Part shown: positions 1 through 8,900 of the stretch, one piece after another
How the letters are laid out: the number at the start of each line of letters is the position of its first letter
How positions within the stretch are numbered: the stretch's first letter is position 1
From: Ignavibacteria bacterium
GTDB taxonomy: Bacteria; Bacteroidota; Ignavibacteria; Ignavibacteriales; Ignavibacteriaceae
DNA: 47,155 bases
Reading direction: 5' to 3'
Assembly: GCA_030684555.1 (NCBI GenBank)
Contig: JAUXVN010000057.1
Coordinates: forward strand, 1-47,155
Position numbers and translations under genes: made by a program
Notes under the pieces: generated by a model
Told to the model about the DNA's origin: nothing
Database searches by the model: none
What the model saw: the letters and a program-made list of their open reading frames with translations, nothing else

Positions 1-125
1 ATCTTGGACCTATCTACCAGTTAACATGGAAAGATTTTTATTTTACAACCTGTATTTTAATTGGAAATAAAAATTTTAGATACCCAAGATTATCTTATTC
101 GATTGGTTATAATTTTTCATTTTGA
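1..125 (+). CDS. 3' end of an outer-membrane beta-barrel protein (5' truncated by window)
   Basis: Reading from base 3, an open frame of 40 codons runs to TGA at 123-125. The peptide alternates polar and hydrophobic/aromatic residues and ends YSIGYNFSF. A terminal Phe with alternating aromatics is the usual last-strand signature of outer-membrane barrels. Only the last one or two strands are visible, so neither the family (for example a TonB-dependent receptor or porin) nor the start can be given. The barrel assignment is inference from composition. Confidence 0.5.
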   Translation, partial: LGPIYQLTWKDFYFTTCILIGNKNFRYPRLSYSIGYNFSF

Positions 126-383
126 AAATATTTCCTTTTAACCTCATCACTTAATTTATTGGTTAGGTTTATTCTTTTCTCTAAATCAGTTTTAAAGTAC
201 ATTTTATCGAAAACGATTCATGTTAGGGCAGCTTCCGAAGTCCGACCACAGAATAAAATCTAACTTCGTCTATACTTTCGTGACTTCTGCCAATTAGTAC
301 GACAAATCAGGAGAAATACTATCTTTTGTTCTATTTCCCAAATTTTTTTTAACTTTTTAATAGTGGCTGAAATCAAGAATAAA
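126..383. other. Intergenic region, nothing recognised
   Basis: AT-rich stretch between the stop of the left-edge plus-strand gene and the terminator of the minus-strand tyrosine operon. I see no coding potential, RNA gene or clear promoter. A plus-strand terminator for the barrel gene is not obvious. Confidence 0.5.
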
Positions 384-418
384 AAATCCTCTATCTCAGA
401 TGAGGAAATAGAGGATTT
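384..418 (-). terminator. Rho-independent terminator of the tyrosine-degradation operon
   Basis: An 11-bp perfect stem (384-394 with 408-418, AAATCCTCTAT/ATAGAGGATTT) encloses a short loop that contains a further CTCA/TGAG pairing. Read on the minus strand it is followed by a T-rich run (TTTTTTATTCTT). It lies about 30 bases after the fumarylacetoacetase stop codon. Confidence 0.85.
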
Positions 419-448
419 AATAAATGCGTATTAACACTAATAACTTAC

Positions 449-1468
449 TTAAAGATTTTTCTTTTTAGATAATATGGAATTCGATTTAGGATTTTTAACA
501 ATTCTATTTTGCAGACGTCCTAAACCTTCAATTTCAAGTTCAATCAAATCACCTTCATTTAACCAAACAGAAGTATATGACTCTCCTTTAGTTTTTGCTT
601 CGAGTGACCGGGTTCCATTTAATTCGAGATAACAACCAGTACCAACAGTACCCGAACCAATTACATCTCCCGGGAATAAAGTAACTCCGTATGAAGCTCT
701 TTCAATAATTTCTGCAAATGTCCAATTCATATCTTTGACATTTCCATCAGAAATTAAATTGCCATTGTGATAAGCAGTCATTCGTAAATCATACTTATCA
801 CCAAAATCAGTTTTTATTAGTTTCGTCTCCAGCTCATCCACAGTAACCAAATAAGGACCGATTGAAGTTGCAAAGTCTTTTCCTTTTGCTGGCCCAAGAT
901 TTAATTTCATTTCTTCCATTTGAAGTAGTCGCGCGGAAAGATCATTCATAACTAAATAGCCGGCAATATAATTATCTGCTTCAGATGAATTGATATTTCT
1001 TCCCTCTTTACCAATAACAATCGCAACTTCCAGTTCAAAATCAAGCTGTTTAAGATGATCGTCTTCAACGATTACATCGCCTGGACCGATAATGGAATTA
1101 TGATTAGTAAAATAAAAAATCGGATATTGATCAAACTCGGGTATCATCTCAACTCCACGATTTCGTCTAGCAGTCATAACATGTTGACGAAAAGCATAAC
1201 CATCTCGAAATGACGGTGGCTTTGGAATGGGAGCATGTAGTTTTATATCTTTTAAGCTGTAACTGATTACATCTTCCGATTGAGAGTATTTATCGACTAT
1301 CTTCTTAGAAACTGATATTGTCTGCTCCCAATTTCGGAGTAAGCCATCCATCTGTTCCGGTAATGTATGACCGATTTTTGTAGAATTGCTTCCGATAGGA
1401 AGTACAACTTCGCCGACCAAAATGCCGGCAATTATTATATTCTCTGATTCAAATGATACGAACTTCAT
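449..1468 (-). CDS. Fumarylacetoacetase (FAH family hydrolase)
   Basis: 339 residues. FAH-family enzymes hydrolyse fumarylacetoacetate to fumarate and acetoacetate, the last step of tyrosine breakdown. The residues expected from the mammalian enzyme are present in order: metal-ligand Asp89 and catalytic-type His96 (FRDGYAFRQH), the E-x-E pair Glu145/Glu147 (DFELEV) and Asp176 (NDLSAR). The N-terminal ~80 residues form the small domain and the rest the FAH barrel. It is shorter than human FAH (about 420) but normal for bacterial members. The ATG start has an AGAGGTG ribosome site just upstream. Last gene of the operon after the aminotransferase. The context makes fumarylacetoacetate the likely substrate, although the wider family includes other acylpyruvate hydrolases. 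Confidence 0.85.
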   Translation of the reverse strand: MKFVSFESENIIIAGILVGEVVLPIGSNSTKIGHTLPEQMDGLLRNWEQTISVSKKIVDKYSQSEDVISYSLKDIKLHAPIPKPPSFRDGYAFRQHVMTARRNRGVEMIPEFDQYPIFYFTNHNSIIGPGDVIVEDDHLKQLDFELEVAIVIGKEGRNINSSEADNYIAGYLVMNDLSARLLQMEEMKLNLGPAKGKDFATSIGPYLVTVDELETKLIKTDFGDKYDLRMTAYHNGNLISDGNVKDMNWTFAEIIERASYGVTLFPGDVIGSGTVGTGCYLELNGTRSLEAKTKGESYTSVWLNEGDLIELEIEGLGRLQNRIVKNPKSNSILSKKKNL

Positions 1469-1527
1469 TTCACCTCTTATTAATAATTAGCTATATCATT
1501 ACTTTACAAGTAGTTACCATGCTTTAA

Positions 1528-2628
1528 TTATTTTAACATTTCCCATACTTCGTCTATAGCTTGAACAGCAAATTCAGTCTCATCATCAGTACCGGAATTG
1601 ATTCTAACACCGACCGGAATACCAAAGGTATCAACATGTCTTAAAATTAATCCTCTATTCAAACATTCGATTGTAAATTTTTTAGCCAGCTCTTCAGAAT
1701 CAAAAATCATCATTAAAAAGTTTGCGGCTGAATCTGTGTACTTAATTTCAATTGCATCAAGTTTTTCACGGAGCATAGTCAAAGAACGTCTATTCAATTC
1801 TATTGTTTTTGCTATAAACTCTTCATCACTAATTGCAGCTATTGCGGCTACTTGAGAGAGTGATGATGGTTCAAAAGATAACTTAACTTTAAACATATGT
1901 TGGATTAAGTTTGGATAAGCGAATGCATAACCGACTCGTAATCCGGCAAGTCCATAACTCTTCGAAAAGGTTCTAGTTACAATCAAATTTTCTCGCAAAT
2001 AATTGACTCCATTTGGGAAGTCGAGACTATCATCCACGTAGATTGTATAAGCTTCGTCAAGCACAACCAACACATTTGAAGGGACTTTTTCGAGAAAGTT
2101 TTCCAACTCTTTCGATGAAAAAATTGTCCCGGTCGGATTATTCGGATTTGCTAAATAGATTATTTTGGTTCTCTCAGAAATTGCTTCTGAGATTGTTTTT
2201 AGATCATATTTATAATCGCTCGTCAAAGGAATCTTTACAGATTTTCTACCGAGTTTATCGGCATTTACATACCAGCCTATAAACGATCCTTCGGAAGTAA
2301 GTAATTCATCACCTTCTTTTGAGAATGTCATGATAACATACTGAAGGATTGCATCTGACCCGCTTGCTGCGAAAATCATTTCGGGAGCAAGTTTGTGTAT
2401 TTCAGATAGATGATGAGTTAAATTGTGGCAAAGTGGATCTGCATATCTGTGCGATTCGCTAATATAATTATTGATTGCTCCCATTGCTTTTGGGGAAGGA
2501 CCAAGCGGGTTTTCATTTGATGCTAATTTAACGATTTGTGTGAGACCTTTCTCTCTCGCTAATTCATCAATTGATTTTCCTGCTTTGTAAGGGACGAGAT
2601 TCTGAACGAAGTCAGGTATTGTAATCAT
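1528..2628 (-). CDS. HisC-like class I/II aminotransferase, probably aromatic (tyrosine) aminotransferase
   Basis: 366 residues, fold-type I PLP enzyme of the histidinol-phosphate aminotransferase family. Visible motifs: SNENPLG near residue 37, NPNNPTG at 161-167, Asp191 and Tyr194 of the cofactor pocket, the PLP lysine Lys223 in FSKSYGLAGLR, and a substrate-carboxylate Arg near 342 (VRINSG). By sequence alone it would be called HisC. It sits between homogentisate dioxygenase and fumarylacetoacetase, with no other histidine gene nearby, so I infer that its main job is transamination of tyrosine to 4-hydroxyphenylpyruvate; HisC-type enzymes commonly accept aromatic amino acids. The ribosome site before the ATG is weak, so translation may depend on the upstream gene (29-base gap). 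Confidence 0.8.
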   Translation of the reverse strand: MITIPDFVQNLVPYKAGKSIDELAREKGLTQIVKLASNENPLGPSPKAMGAINNYISESHRYADPLCHNLTHHLSEIHKLAPEMIFAASGSDAILQYVIMTFSKEGDELLTSEGSFIGWYVNADKLGRKSVKIPLTSDYKYDLKTISEAISERTKIIYLANPNNPTGTIFSSKELENFLEKVPSNVLVVLDEAYTIYVDDSLDFPNGVNYLRENLIVTRTFSKSYGLAGLRVGYAFAYPNLIQHMFKVKLSFEPSSLSQVAAIAAISDEEFIAKTIELNRRSLTMLREKLDAIEIKYTDSAANFLMMIFDSEELAKKFTIECLNRGLILRHVDTFGIPVGVRINSGTDDETEFAVQAIDEVWEMLK

Positions 2629-2657
2629 ATATTTTACTTATAGTTAGTTATAGTTAT

Positions 2658-3821
2658 TTATTTTTCTAACCATGATTGTGAATACTCATCAATCATGGTT
2701 TCTTTCACATTTTTAGTTACTTCGAGAGGCTCAAATGTATCTATCATTATCGCATATTCTTCTGTTTCTTTCTTCCCGATTGAAGCTTCCGTTTTCCCCG
2801 GTTGAGGTCCATGCGGAATCCCCATCGGATGAAGGGTTATGCTCCCTTCCGTGACACCACTCCTCGACATAAAATCACCATGTACATAGTATAATACTTC
2901 ATCACTATCTACATTTGAATGATAATAAGGAGCAGGTATTGCCAGTGGATGAAAATCATAAAGCCTCGGCACAAAGTTACACACCACAAAATGGGCAGTT
3001 TCAAACAAAAGATGAATTGGTGGAGGTAGATGAATCTTTGCAACCTTAGGTGAGTATTCCTTTATATTAAAAGTGTAGGGATATAAAAATCCATCCCAGC
3101 CGACCACATCAAACGGATGATGCGGTAATTGATATTCAAAATATCGATTTGCAACTTTGATGATTAATTGAAAATTTCCAGGCTCATCAATCGGTTCCGT
3201 GTATTCAGGAACGTTAAAATCTCTCTCATAATATGGGGCGTCTTCTTTTAGCTGCCCGTATTCATTTCTGAAATGTCGTGGGATTTCAAATGGCGAATCG
3301 GATTCAACTACTAAGATTTTAGCATTGGAGTAGTCCTTAAATTTCAATTGATATGTTGTCCCTTTTGGAATTACCACATAATCCCATTCATTCAATTTAA
3401 GACGCCCGTATTCAGAAAGTAATTCACCTTCACCGTGATGAATAAAAAGAAGTTCGTGCGAATAACTGTTCCGGAAAAAGAGATTTGTTTCTTCGGTTAT
3501 CTCTGCTGTCCCAATTGAGCAGTGATTATTTTTAAGAAAGACATTTCTAGCAGATAAATAATTACCGCTACTCTTTTTCTTTCCTGTTACAAAATGATAA
3601 TATTGAAGCGGCGCATCTTTCCACGAATTATCTTCAAACGGATTAATTTCTCTTATGGCCTCAACTTGTGGAGGCATATAAATATGATATTTATTTGAAT
3701 AAATTCCCGAGAAGCCCTTCGTACTGAACAGTTCTTCCCGATATAAAGATTTTCCATCTTCTTTGTAGAAAGTTATATGTCGTTTTTGAGGAACTTTCCC
3801 AAGCTTAACGTAAAATGGCAT
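2658..3821 (-). CDS. hmgA: Homogentisate 1,2-dioxygenase
   Basis: 387 residues, cupin-type non-haem iron dioxygenase that opens the homogentisate ring to maleylacetoacetate. The C-terminal half holds the iron site seen in the family: His301 (YYHSN), Glu308 (DEVLY) and His337 (IPHGPQPG). The N-terminal half is a second, degenerate cupin with SHELLFIHHGEG near 121-132. The length fits bacterial enzymes, which are somewhat shorter than the human one (445). The ATG is preceded by AAGGAG at a good distance. It lies directly downstream of hpd (36-base gap), and the two enzymes act in succession. Oxygen dependence implies an organism that meets O2 at least part of the time. Confidence 0.92.
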   Translation of the reverse strand: MPFYVKLGKVPQKRHITFYKEDGKSLYREELFSTKGFSGIYSNKYHIYMPPQVEAIREINPFEDNSWKDAPLQYYHFVTGKKKSSGNYLSARNVFLKNNHCSIGTAEITEETNLFFRNSYSHELLFIHHGEGELLSEYGRLKLNEWDYVVIPKGTTYQLKFKDYSNAKILVVESDSPFEIPRHFRNEYGQLKEDAPYYERDFNVPEYTEPIDEPGNFQLIIKVANRYFEYQLPHHPFDVVGWDGFLYPYTFNIKEYSPKVAKIHLPPPIHLLFETAHFVVCNFVPRLYDFHPLAIPAPYYHSNVDSDEVLYYVHGDFMSRSGVTEGSITLHPMGIPHGPQPGKTEASIGKKETEEYAIMIDTFEPLEVTKNVKETMIDEYSQSWLEK

Positions 3822-3857
3822 AACAATTCTCCTTAAAAAGGGTTATGAAAAAGTTAA

Positions 3858-4973
3858 TTATTCTTTGTCAAAATTTCCGCGCAATATTTGGTCTCTTTCA
3901 ATCGACTCAAACAATGCTTGGAAGTTACCCTGTCCAAATCCTTCGGCTCCTTTTCTTCTTTGAATTATTTCGAAGAAAAATGTAGGTCTATCCCCAATCG
4001 GCTTTGTGAAGAGTTGAAGAAGATAACCTTCTCCTTCAAGGTCACATAAGATTCCATGCTTCTTTAGTTCATCAATATCTTCAGTGATTTCCCAACCTTT
4101 TTCTTTTAACATTTCATAATATGTATCGGGAGGAGTGCTTAAAAACTCAATTCCGTTCAATCTCATGTTTTTAATAGTTTCGATTATATTATCAGTTGAA
4201 ATTGCGATGTGTTGTATACCGGAACCTGTGTATTCATCAATGTATTCTTCGATTTGAGATTTTTTTAATCCTTCATAAGGTTCGTTTATGGGATTTCTAA
4301 TAATTTTATCTTTTGATCTTACAACTTTTGATAGCAGTGCTGAATATTCAGTCGAGATATCTCCGACTCCGAATTCAAGAAATGTTTCGAGTCCGAGAGT
4401 TTTATTCAAATAATTAACCCATAAATCCATTTCATTTTCACGGACATTTCCGACAATATGATCAACCTTCTCTAATCCGGTATCTATCGTTTCGATGTTT
4501 ATATTTAATACTGGCGCACCGAATCCGGGACGAAAATTTCCTTTGTAGTTGTCATTGTTAAAGAATACTATTTCGGCATCATCATAAAGTTTAATTGATG
4601 CCTCTTCGACATATCCGAATTCATCCTCAATTTTCTTTGGTCTCCTTGATGGAATTCCACCATTCTTAGTTGCAAAATTAAAAGCATCAATAACATTATT
4701 AACTTCTAATGACCAGCGTTTAACGCCGTCACCGTGTTTGTTCACAAAATTTAAAACATCAAAATTAGATGGCTTCACTGCTGATGTGATAAGGAATTTC
4801 ATATTATTTTTTGTTAGTAAGTAAGAAACTCTATCCCTAACCCCTTTTTCAGGTCCGCTATAAGCAGTAATCTTCATCGAAAAAGCTTTAGCGAGCCAGT
4901 AAGTCCACATTTTTGCAGACCCCACATAAAATTCAATAAAATGATATCCCCTTACACCGAGTGAATTACTCAT
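3858..4973 (-). CDS. hpd: 4-hydroxyphenylpyruvate dioxygenase
   Basis: 371 residues from the ATG at 4973, which has GGAGG five bases upstream; a TTG one codon earlier is a less likely start. Two vicinal-oxygen-chelate halves are visible. The C-terminal half carries the 2-His-1-Glu iron triad His172 (VDHIVGNV), His255 (IQHIAIST) and Glu335 (FFFEIIQRR), followed by the conserved C-terminal GFGQGNFQALFESIE helix that closes the active site. It converts 4-hydroxyphenylpyruvate to homogentisate, the substrate of the next gene. First enzyme gene of the operon, directly after the Lrp-type regulator (16-base gap). Confidence 0.95.
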   Translation of the reverse strand: MSNSLGVRGYHFIEFYVGSAKMWTYWLAKAFSMKITAYSGPEKGVRDRVSYLLTKNNMKFLITSAVKPSNFDVLNFVNKHGDGVKRWSLEVNNVIDAFNFATKNGGIPSRRPKKIEDEFGYVEEASIKLYDDAEIVFFNNDNYKGNFRPGFGAPVLNINIETIDTGLEKVDHIVGNVRENEMDLWVNYLNKTLGLETFLEFGVGDISTEYSALLSKVVRSKDKIIRNPINEPYEGLKKSQIEEYIDEYTGSGIQHIAISTDNIIETIKNMRLNGIEFLSTPPDTYYEMLKEKGWEITEDIDELKKHGILCDLEGEGYLLQLFTKPIGDRPTFFFEIIQRRKGAEGFGQGNFQALFESIERDQILRGNFDKE

Positions 4974-4989
4974 CAATCCTCCGATTTAA

Positions 4990-5439
4990 TTATATAGTTA
5001 ATTTAGTTGACTCTTTAATAGTTTCTAATACAATTGTTGTACTTGTCGATTTAATGTTTTCGATTTTACCGAATTTATTTCTTAACAGATCGTTGAGAGA
5101 ATTTGTATCCGCAACTTTTACTTTTACCAGAAAACAATCTTCTCCCGCAACGATATGAACTTCTTGAACTTCAGGAATTTTTCCGATTTCTTTAGCAGTT
5201 TTTGTATCCACAACGGGACCGTTTGATTTAATCATTATGAACGCCGTTAGAGTTACTCCAACTTTATGTGAATCAATAGAGACAGTATATTTTTGAATAA
5301 TCTTTTTCAATTCGAGCCGTCTCATCCGCTCCAAAACTGCTGATGGCGCCATATTGATTTGTCTTGATAAATCCGCATTGGTAATTCTGCCGTTAGTTTG
5401 CAGAATATTCAATATTTTTTTATCTATTTCGTCAATCAT
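4990..5439 (-). CDS. Lrp/AsnC-family transcriptional regulator
   Basis: 149 residues, the usual length for the family. Residues ~4-55 form the AsnC-type winged helix-turn-helix (DKKILNILQTNGRITNADLS then APSAVLERMRRLE), and ~65-149 the RAM/ligand-binding domain (GPVVDTKTAKEIGKIPEVQE, AGEDCFLVKV). First gene of the operon, so it probably senses tyrosine or another amino acid and controls its own transcript and the four catabolic genes; the effector is inferred from context only. No good ribosome site precedes the ATG. Confidence 0.9.
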   Translation of the reverse strand: MIDEIDKKILNILQTNGRITNADLSRQINMAPSAVLERMRRLELKKIIQKYTVSIDSHKVGVTLTAFIMIKSNGPVVDTKTAKEIGKIPEVQEVHIVAGEDCFLVKVKVADTNSLNDLLRNKFGKIENIKSTSTTIVLETIKESTKLTI

Positions 5440-5475
5440 TCGGGTTTTTACTTATTTTATAGAAGATAGTGCGTC

Positions 5476-5505
5476 AATATAATGGTTTTGTAGAATTAAA
5501 GGCAA
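5476..5505 (-). promoter_or_regulatory. Candidate sigma-70 promoter of the Lrp-tyrosine operon
   Basis: On the minus strand TTGCCT (5500-5505) and TATATT (5476-5481) are separated by 18 bases and lie about 40-65 bases before the regulator ATG. The match is moderate and was found by eye. No clear Lrp-type palindrome was seen next to it. Confidence 0.35.
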
Positions 5506-5602
5506 GATGGTTTTGAATGACAAGTTTTAATAAAATCTCATTTTTTCTTTATCAATTGAGCAATAAGTTTTACTAAACTTCATTAACTAAAGGTGGATCA
5601 TT

Positions 5603-6709
5603 TTAAGCTGTCAGTTCAAAATTGGTAATAACTCTTTCTTCTCCATTTACGATGAGAGAAAGTTTTTGTTGCCCATAATAAAATTGTCGTGTTGTTATAA
5701 TTCTGAAACTTTGTTTGCGGGTGATTTCGATTTTTTCGTTTGGTTGTAATTGTCGTTCACTTATCTTGAAAACTTTTTTTGATAGTTGACCGTTTTTTCG
5801 CAGATAATGTATAGCATATTCAAGTCTTACTGATTGAGATTTTTTATCGATGTTTTGAAGTTCAAATGAAAACTCTAAACTATCACCTATAGCTATTTTT
5901 TCCTTTCGGATTTTGAAATTTAATACTCTAACATTTTGATTATTGGTAAGTCTGAAATGCTTTAATATTTCCGGGTGTCCTTGTTTTAATAATGTTCTAC
6001 ATGCATGCTTGATTACAGCATCTGTTTCTTTACTGAAACCTTTCCATTGTTTTGCAATCTTGATTACAATTTCAGGATTGTCTTTAGCAATGTCATTCAA
6101 ATTGTTTGCAACACTTCTTCTAACATACTCAGATGAATCATTTTTGAGGTTTTCGAGTATAGGAAGTATTGGTCTCGGATCTTTTTTAAGTGTTGGTAAA
6201 GCCATAGCCCATGGGAGTCTTGGTCTTGAACCTTCACTTGATAGTCGTCGAACGTGATGGCTTTCATGCAAACTCCATTCATACATTTGCTCGATCATTT
6301 TATCACCATACTTGATAATGAATGGTCTCACTGCAAACTCGCAACTAGTAAACTGAGTTACAAACTCAATTGCATTTACAGATACATCAAAATGGTTGAT
6401 ACCATACTTTTCGATATAATCGGGTAAGAACATAAATTCGATGCTTGTTTCTGTAATTTGTTTTTGGCGGAGTTTGATAATTATTTTCTTTATTAGTTTT
6501 GTTGTCGATTCAAAGTCTGAGGGAAAAACTGAATTCAAAATGAGTGAAGTATGTTTCATCCGTTCTTTTAATTCTTTGCTTTGCCAATTTTCATCAAAAA
6601 TTTGCTTTATAAATTTCTCCTTATTGAATGAAGGAATAACCTCCAACAGGATTTCAGAGAATTTGCTATAAAACTCAATTGAGTAAATATCTTTTAGTAA
6701 ACTGCTCAT
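5603..6709 (-). CDS. AlkC-type DNA alkylation repair protein (HEAT-like glycosylase with Ig-like C-terminus)
   Basis: 368 residues. Residues 1-~255 are helical HEAT-like repeats with the hallmark stretch ESHHVRRLSSEGSRPRLPWA (~148-167) found in AlkC/AlkD-type proteins. These non-base-flipping glycosylases excise cationic methylated bases such as 3-methyladenine and 3-methylcytosine. Residues ~260-368 are beta-rich (KIRKEKIAIGDSLEFSFEL...) and match the Ig-like domain that sets AlkC apart from AlkD. It stands alone between the tyrosine operon and a VOC gene, with no ada or alkA neighbour. The AlkC assignment rests on motif recognition, not alignment. Confidence 0.8.
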   Translation of the reverse strand: MSSLLKDIYSIEFYSKFSEILLEVIPSFNKEKFIKQIFDENWQSKELKERMKHTSLILNSVFPSDFESTTKLIKKIIIKLRQKQITETSIEFMFLPDYIEKYGINHFDVSVNAIEFVTQFTSCEFAVRPFIIKYGDKMIEQMYEWSLHESHHVRRLSSEGSRPRLPWAMALPTLKKDPRPILPILENLKNDSSEYVRRSVANNLNDIAKDNPEIVIKIAKQWKGFSKETDAVIKHACRTLLKQGHPEILKHFRLTNNQNVRVLNFKIRKEKIAIGDSLEFSFELQNIDKKSQSVRLEYAIHYLRKNGQLSKKVFKISERQLQPNEKIEITRKQSFRIITTRQFYYGQQKLSLIVNGEERVITNFELTA

Positions 6710-6773
6710 TATGTTGGATTGGTTTATTGTAAGATGTTAATTAGTTATGTACGAAGTGTATTATCTAAATGAA

Positions 6774-6804
6774 GGTGGCAATTTGATATTACTAAATTGC
6801 CACC
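6774..6804. repeat. 11-bp perfect inverted repeat between alkC-like and VOC genes
   Basis: GGTGGCAATTT (6774-6784) pairs perfectly with AAATTGCCACC (6794-6804) across a 9-base loop. No long T run follows on either strand. It could be a weak terminator for the VOC gene (minus strand) or a protein-binding palindrome upstream of alkC. Confidence 0.6.
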
Positions 6805-6911
6805 CGGTCACAAAATCTCATTTCGAAATCGAATCTAGAACTAAAAAGCTAACCACCGGAAATTTCAAACGCTTGTTGTGTTTGGTTTCTTTTTTTGAAC
6901 AGTTGAAGTTT

Positions 6912-7304
6912 TTATAACATTGAATGTAATCCGATTGTGTTTCCTTCAGTATCCATTACTATTGAGCAAAATCCATACGTGCCTATTGACATTTTAGTTT
7001 GCAGTACTTTACCGCCTGTAGTCTCTACACGGCTCTCTTCAACGGAACAATCATCGCATGTAAAATAGACGAGTGTACCTCCACTGCCCGGATTCATATT
7101 TTCCATTTTCGTCAATGCGCCGCTAATATTAGGCTTTCCTTCAGCCCAGGGAAAGCTAAGCATTTGCATTTCCCCCATTCCTTCCGGCATCGGAAGTTCG
7201 GCCATTTGAATTTCTAATACCGTTTCGTAAAATTTCTGAGCTCTGCTCATATCTTCTACATAAATTTCTATCCAGGTGATTGGATTTTTTGTAGGTGCTG
7301 CCAT
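6912..7304 (-). CDS. VOC (glyoxalase/bleomycin-resistance-like) family protein
   Basis: 130 residues from the ATG at 7304, which has AGGAG at a good distance. A frame extension upstream to 7388 would add 28 residues unlike the family and lacks a ribosome site. A single-domain vicinal-oxygen-chelate protein: first beta-alpha-beta unit WIEIYVEDMSRAQKFYETVL (8-27), second module from GGTLVYFTCDDC and ending GFCSIVMDTEGNTIGLHS. The acidic N-terminal and C-terminal positions fit a metal-binding VOC fold, but the substrate cannot be told. Members of this subgroup are usually annotated only as VOC family proteins. Probably monocistronic. Confidence 0.8.
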   Translation of the reverse strand: MAAPTKNPITWIEIYVEDMSRAQKFYETVLEIQMAELPMPEGMGEMQMLSFPWAEGKPNISGALTKMENMNPGSGGTLVYFTCDDCSVEESRVETTGGKVLQTKMSIGTYGFCSIVMDTEGNTIGLHSML

Positions 7305-7543
7305 CTTTAGCTCCTTTTCGGTTTGGTTAAAGTTTACCTTCTTTTGAAAGTTGATTTGTAAATTTAGGAAATGCAAAGTAAAGTGCAAATCAATTTTTGA
7401 TTAGAGTAATTTTTTTTCACTGATGTAAATCATATCTATTACTGTAGTGAGAGCATTAAGTTAGGTGAAAGAAAAAGTAATCAAATTATAAAATGTAGAG
7501 TAGCAATTGGCGTTTGCTCATGGGTTCACATTTACATTCGAAT

Positions 7544-7972
7544 TTATTTCTTTTCATATTTTATCTTCAAGAAGTCAATGGTTTCTTTTATTAGTTCTTT
7601 TAGGACTTCCTGGTTAATATCAGAAAGTTTTTTGATATAGATACAAGCTTTACCCATTTTGAATTTTCCTAAATCTTTAAGTAAATACTCGTGTTGTTTA
7701 CTGCCTGTGTAAACATAAAGCGATATGGCAGCTTTGCGTGGTGAAAATCCGATAAGAGGCCAATCACCTTCCTGCCGGCTTCTATCGGATTTGTAATGGA
7801 AACTTCCAAAACCAATGATTGTTGGTCCCCACATTTTCGGTTCAAAACCGGTGAATTCCTGCATGAGTTTTATTAACTCGAAACTGTCTTTCCGTTTCTG
7901 TTCAGTATCAGTAAAAGTGTTGACAAATTCAAGTACATCAGCATTAGTCTGTTTTGTTTTTATCTCTGCCAT
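7544..7972 (-). CDS. DUF1801 (YdhG-like) protein
   Basis: 142 residues from the ATG at 7972, with AAGGAG five bases upstream; the longer frame starts at TTG. The conserved core of the DUF1801 fold is visible: KMWGPTIIGFGSFHYKS, then WPLIGFSPRKAAISLYVYTG (~77-96) and a C-terminal helix (EVLKELIKETIDFLK). The family is small, cytoplasmic and of unproven function, related to the frataxin-like YdhG fold. Single gene between the VOC gene and the restriction system. Confidence 0.8.
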   Translation of the reverse strand: MAEIKTKQTNADVLEFVNTFTDTEQKRKDSFELIKLMQEFTGFEPKMWGPTIIGFGSFHYKSDRSRQEGDWPLIGFSPRKAAISLYVYTGSKQHEYLLKDLGKFKMGKACIYIKKLSDINQEVLKELIKETIDFLKIKYEKK

Positions 7973-8156
7973 CAATACTCCTTTTGAATTTAATTAAATG
8001 GATGTTATAAATCATGTTTTCGGGATTGCCGTAAGTAGTGGAATTAGAAGCACAAAACTGTCAATTTACTATCAATTTTATCAGTTGCAATACTCTTCAA
8101 AATAGTACTTTCCGTCCGCTTGATTTCAGCACTTGTCGGCGGTGTGTGACTTTTAT

Positions 8157-8900
8157 TCACGCCTTTAGTCGGATAATTTCTTGTTTAATCTCCTCAATGA
8201 CTTCTTTGTTTTTTATAACTTTCTTATCACCTGTTCTCGTAGAAAAAATGACAAATACTTTTCCTCCAAACTTTTGTTCAAAATTTTGAAAACTTGAACT
8301 CATTCTCTCGGTAATTTTATAATTGCCAAAATTTGCATTTGCAGTTATTGGCTTTATTTGTATACCGAACGCTTTATTACCAACTTTTCCAATATAATCA
8401 ATGTCTCCGGCATGATCCAATTCGGAGTCGCTTTCTTCAAATTCAATTTCTGGGAATATTTTTGAAAGCCCATCATTAATTACAGATTTCTCAAGTAAGA
8501 AGCCATCATATGTCCGAACTATTGTAACTTCATAAATGTAATTTTTACAATCTTGTAAAGTTAAATCTTCGAATGCAGCTGTCCACTCTGGTATTACTAC
8601 TTCAGTAATTTTAGAAAATAAACGCTCACCTAATTCGTCTAAAATTTCTTTTGTTATTTTTATTTTGTCTTTATTCTTTGTATAGGCTTTCTTAAAATAG
8701 AATTTCTCCCATTCTTCTATTGCTTTTGGTTGGCATTCCCTAATCAATGCCATCACTGCATCAACCTTGTTTGGTCTTGTAAGTTGATATGTGTTACTTG
8801 CGTAATTCAATACCTTTTCCTTTTTTCCGAAAGGCTTTGCGAATTTCTTGATTTCTTTTTTACTCATCTCAATAATCCCATATTCTTTGCTGTTCTTCAT
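8157..8900 (-). CDS. Type II restriction endonuclease, MjaI-like
   Basis: 247 residues. A PD-(D/E)xK-type site is visible: Asp166/Asp168 in HAGDIDYIG and Gln181-Ile-Lys183 in FGIQIKP, with Glu137 upstream (YDGFLLEKS). The N-terminal block NYASNTYQLTRPNKV followed by EEWEKFY resembles the MjaI family as I remember it, whose founding member cuts CTAG; that specificity is tentative here. The ATG directly abuts the methyltransferase stop (TGA then ATG), so translation is probably coupled, and no ribosome site is seen. An internal ATG at codon 12 is an alternative start. As the partner of the methyltransferase it should cut unmodified foreign DNA. Confidence 0.7.
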   Translation of the reverse strand: MKNSKEYGIIEMSKKEIKKFAKPFGKKEKVLNYASNTYQLTRPNKVDAVMALIRECQPKAIEEWEKFYFKKAYTKNKDKIKITKEILDELGERLFSKITEVVIPEWTAAFEDLTLQDCKNYIYEVTIVRTYDGFLLEKSVINDGLSKIFPEIEFEESDSELDHAGDIDYIGKVGNKAFGIQIKPITANANFGNYKITERMSSSFQNFEQKFGGKVFVIFSTRTGDKKVIKNKEVIEEIKQEIIRLKA

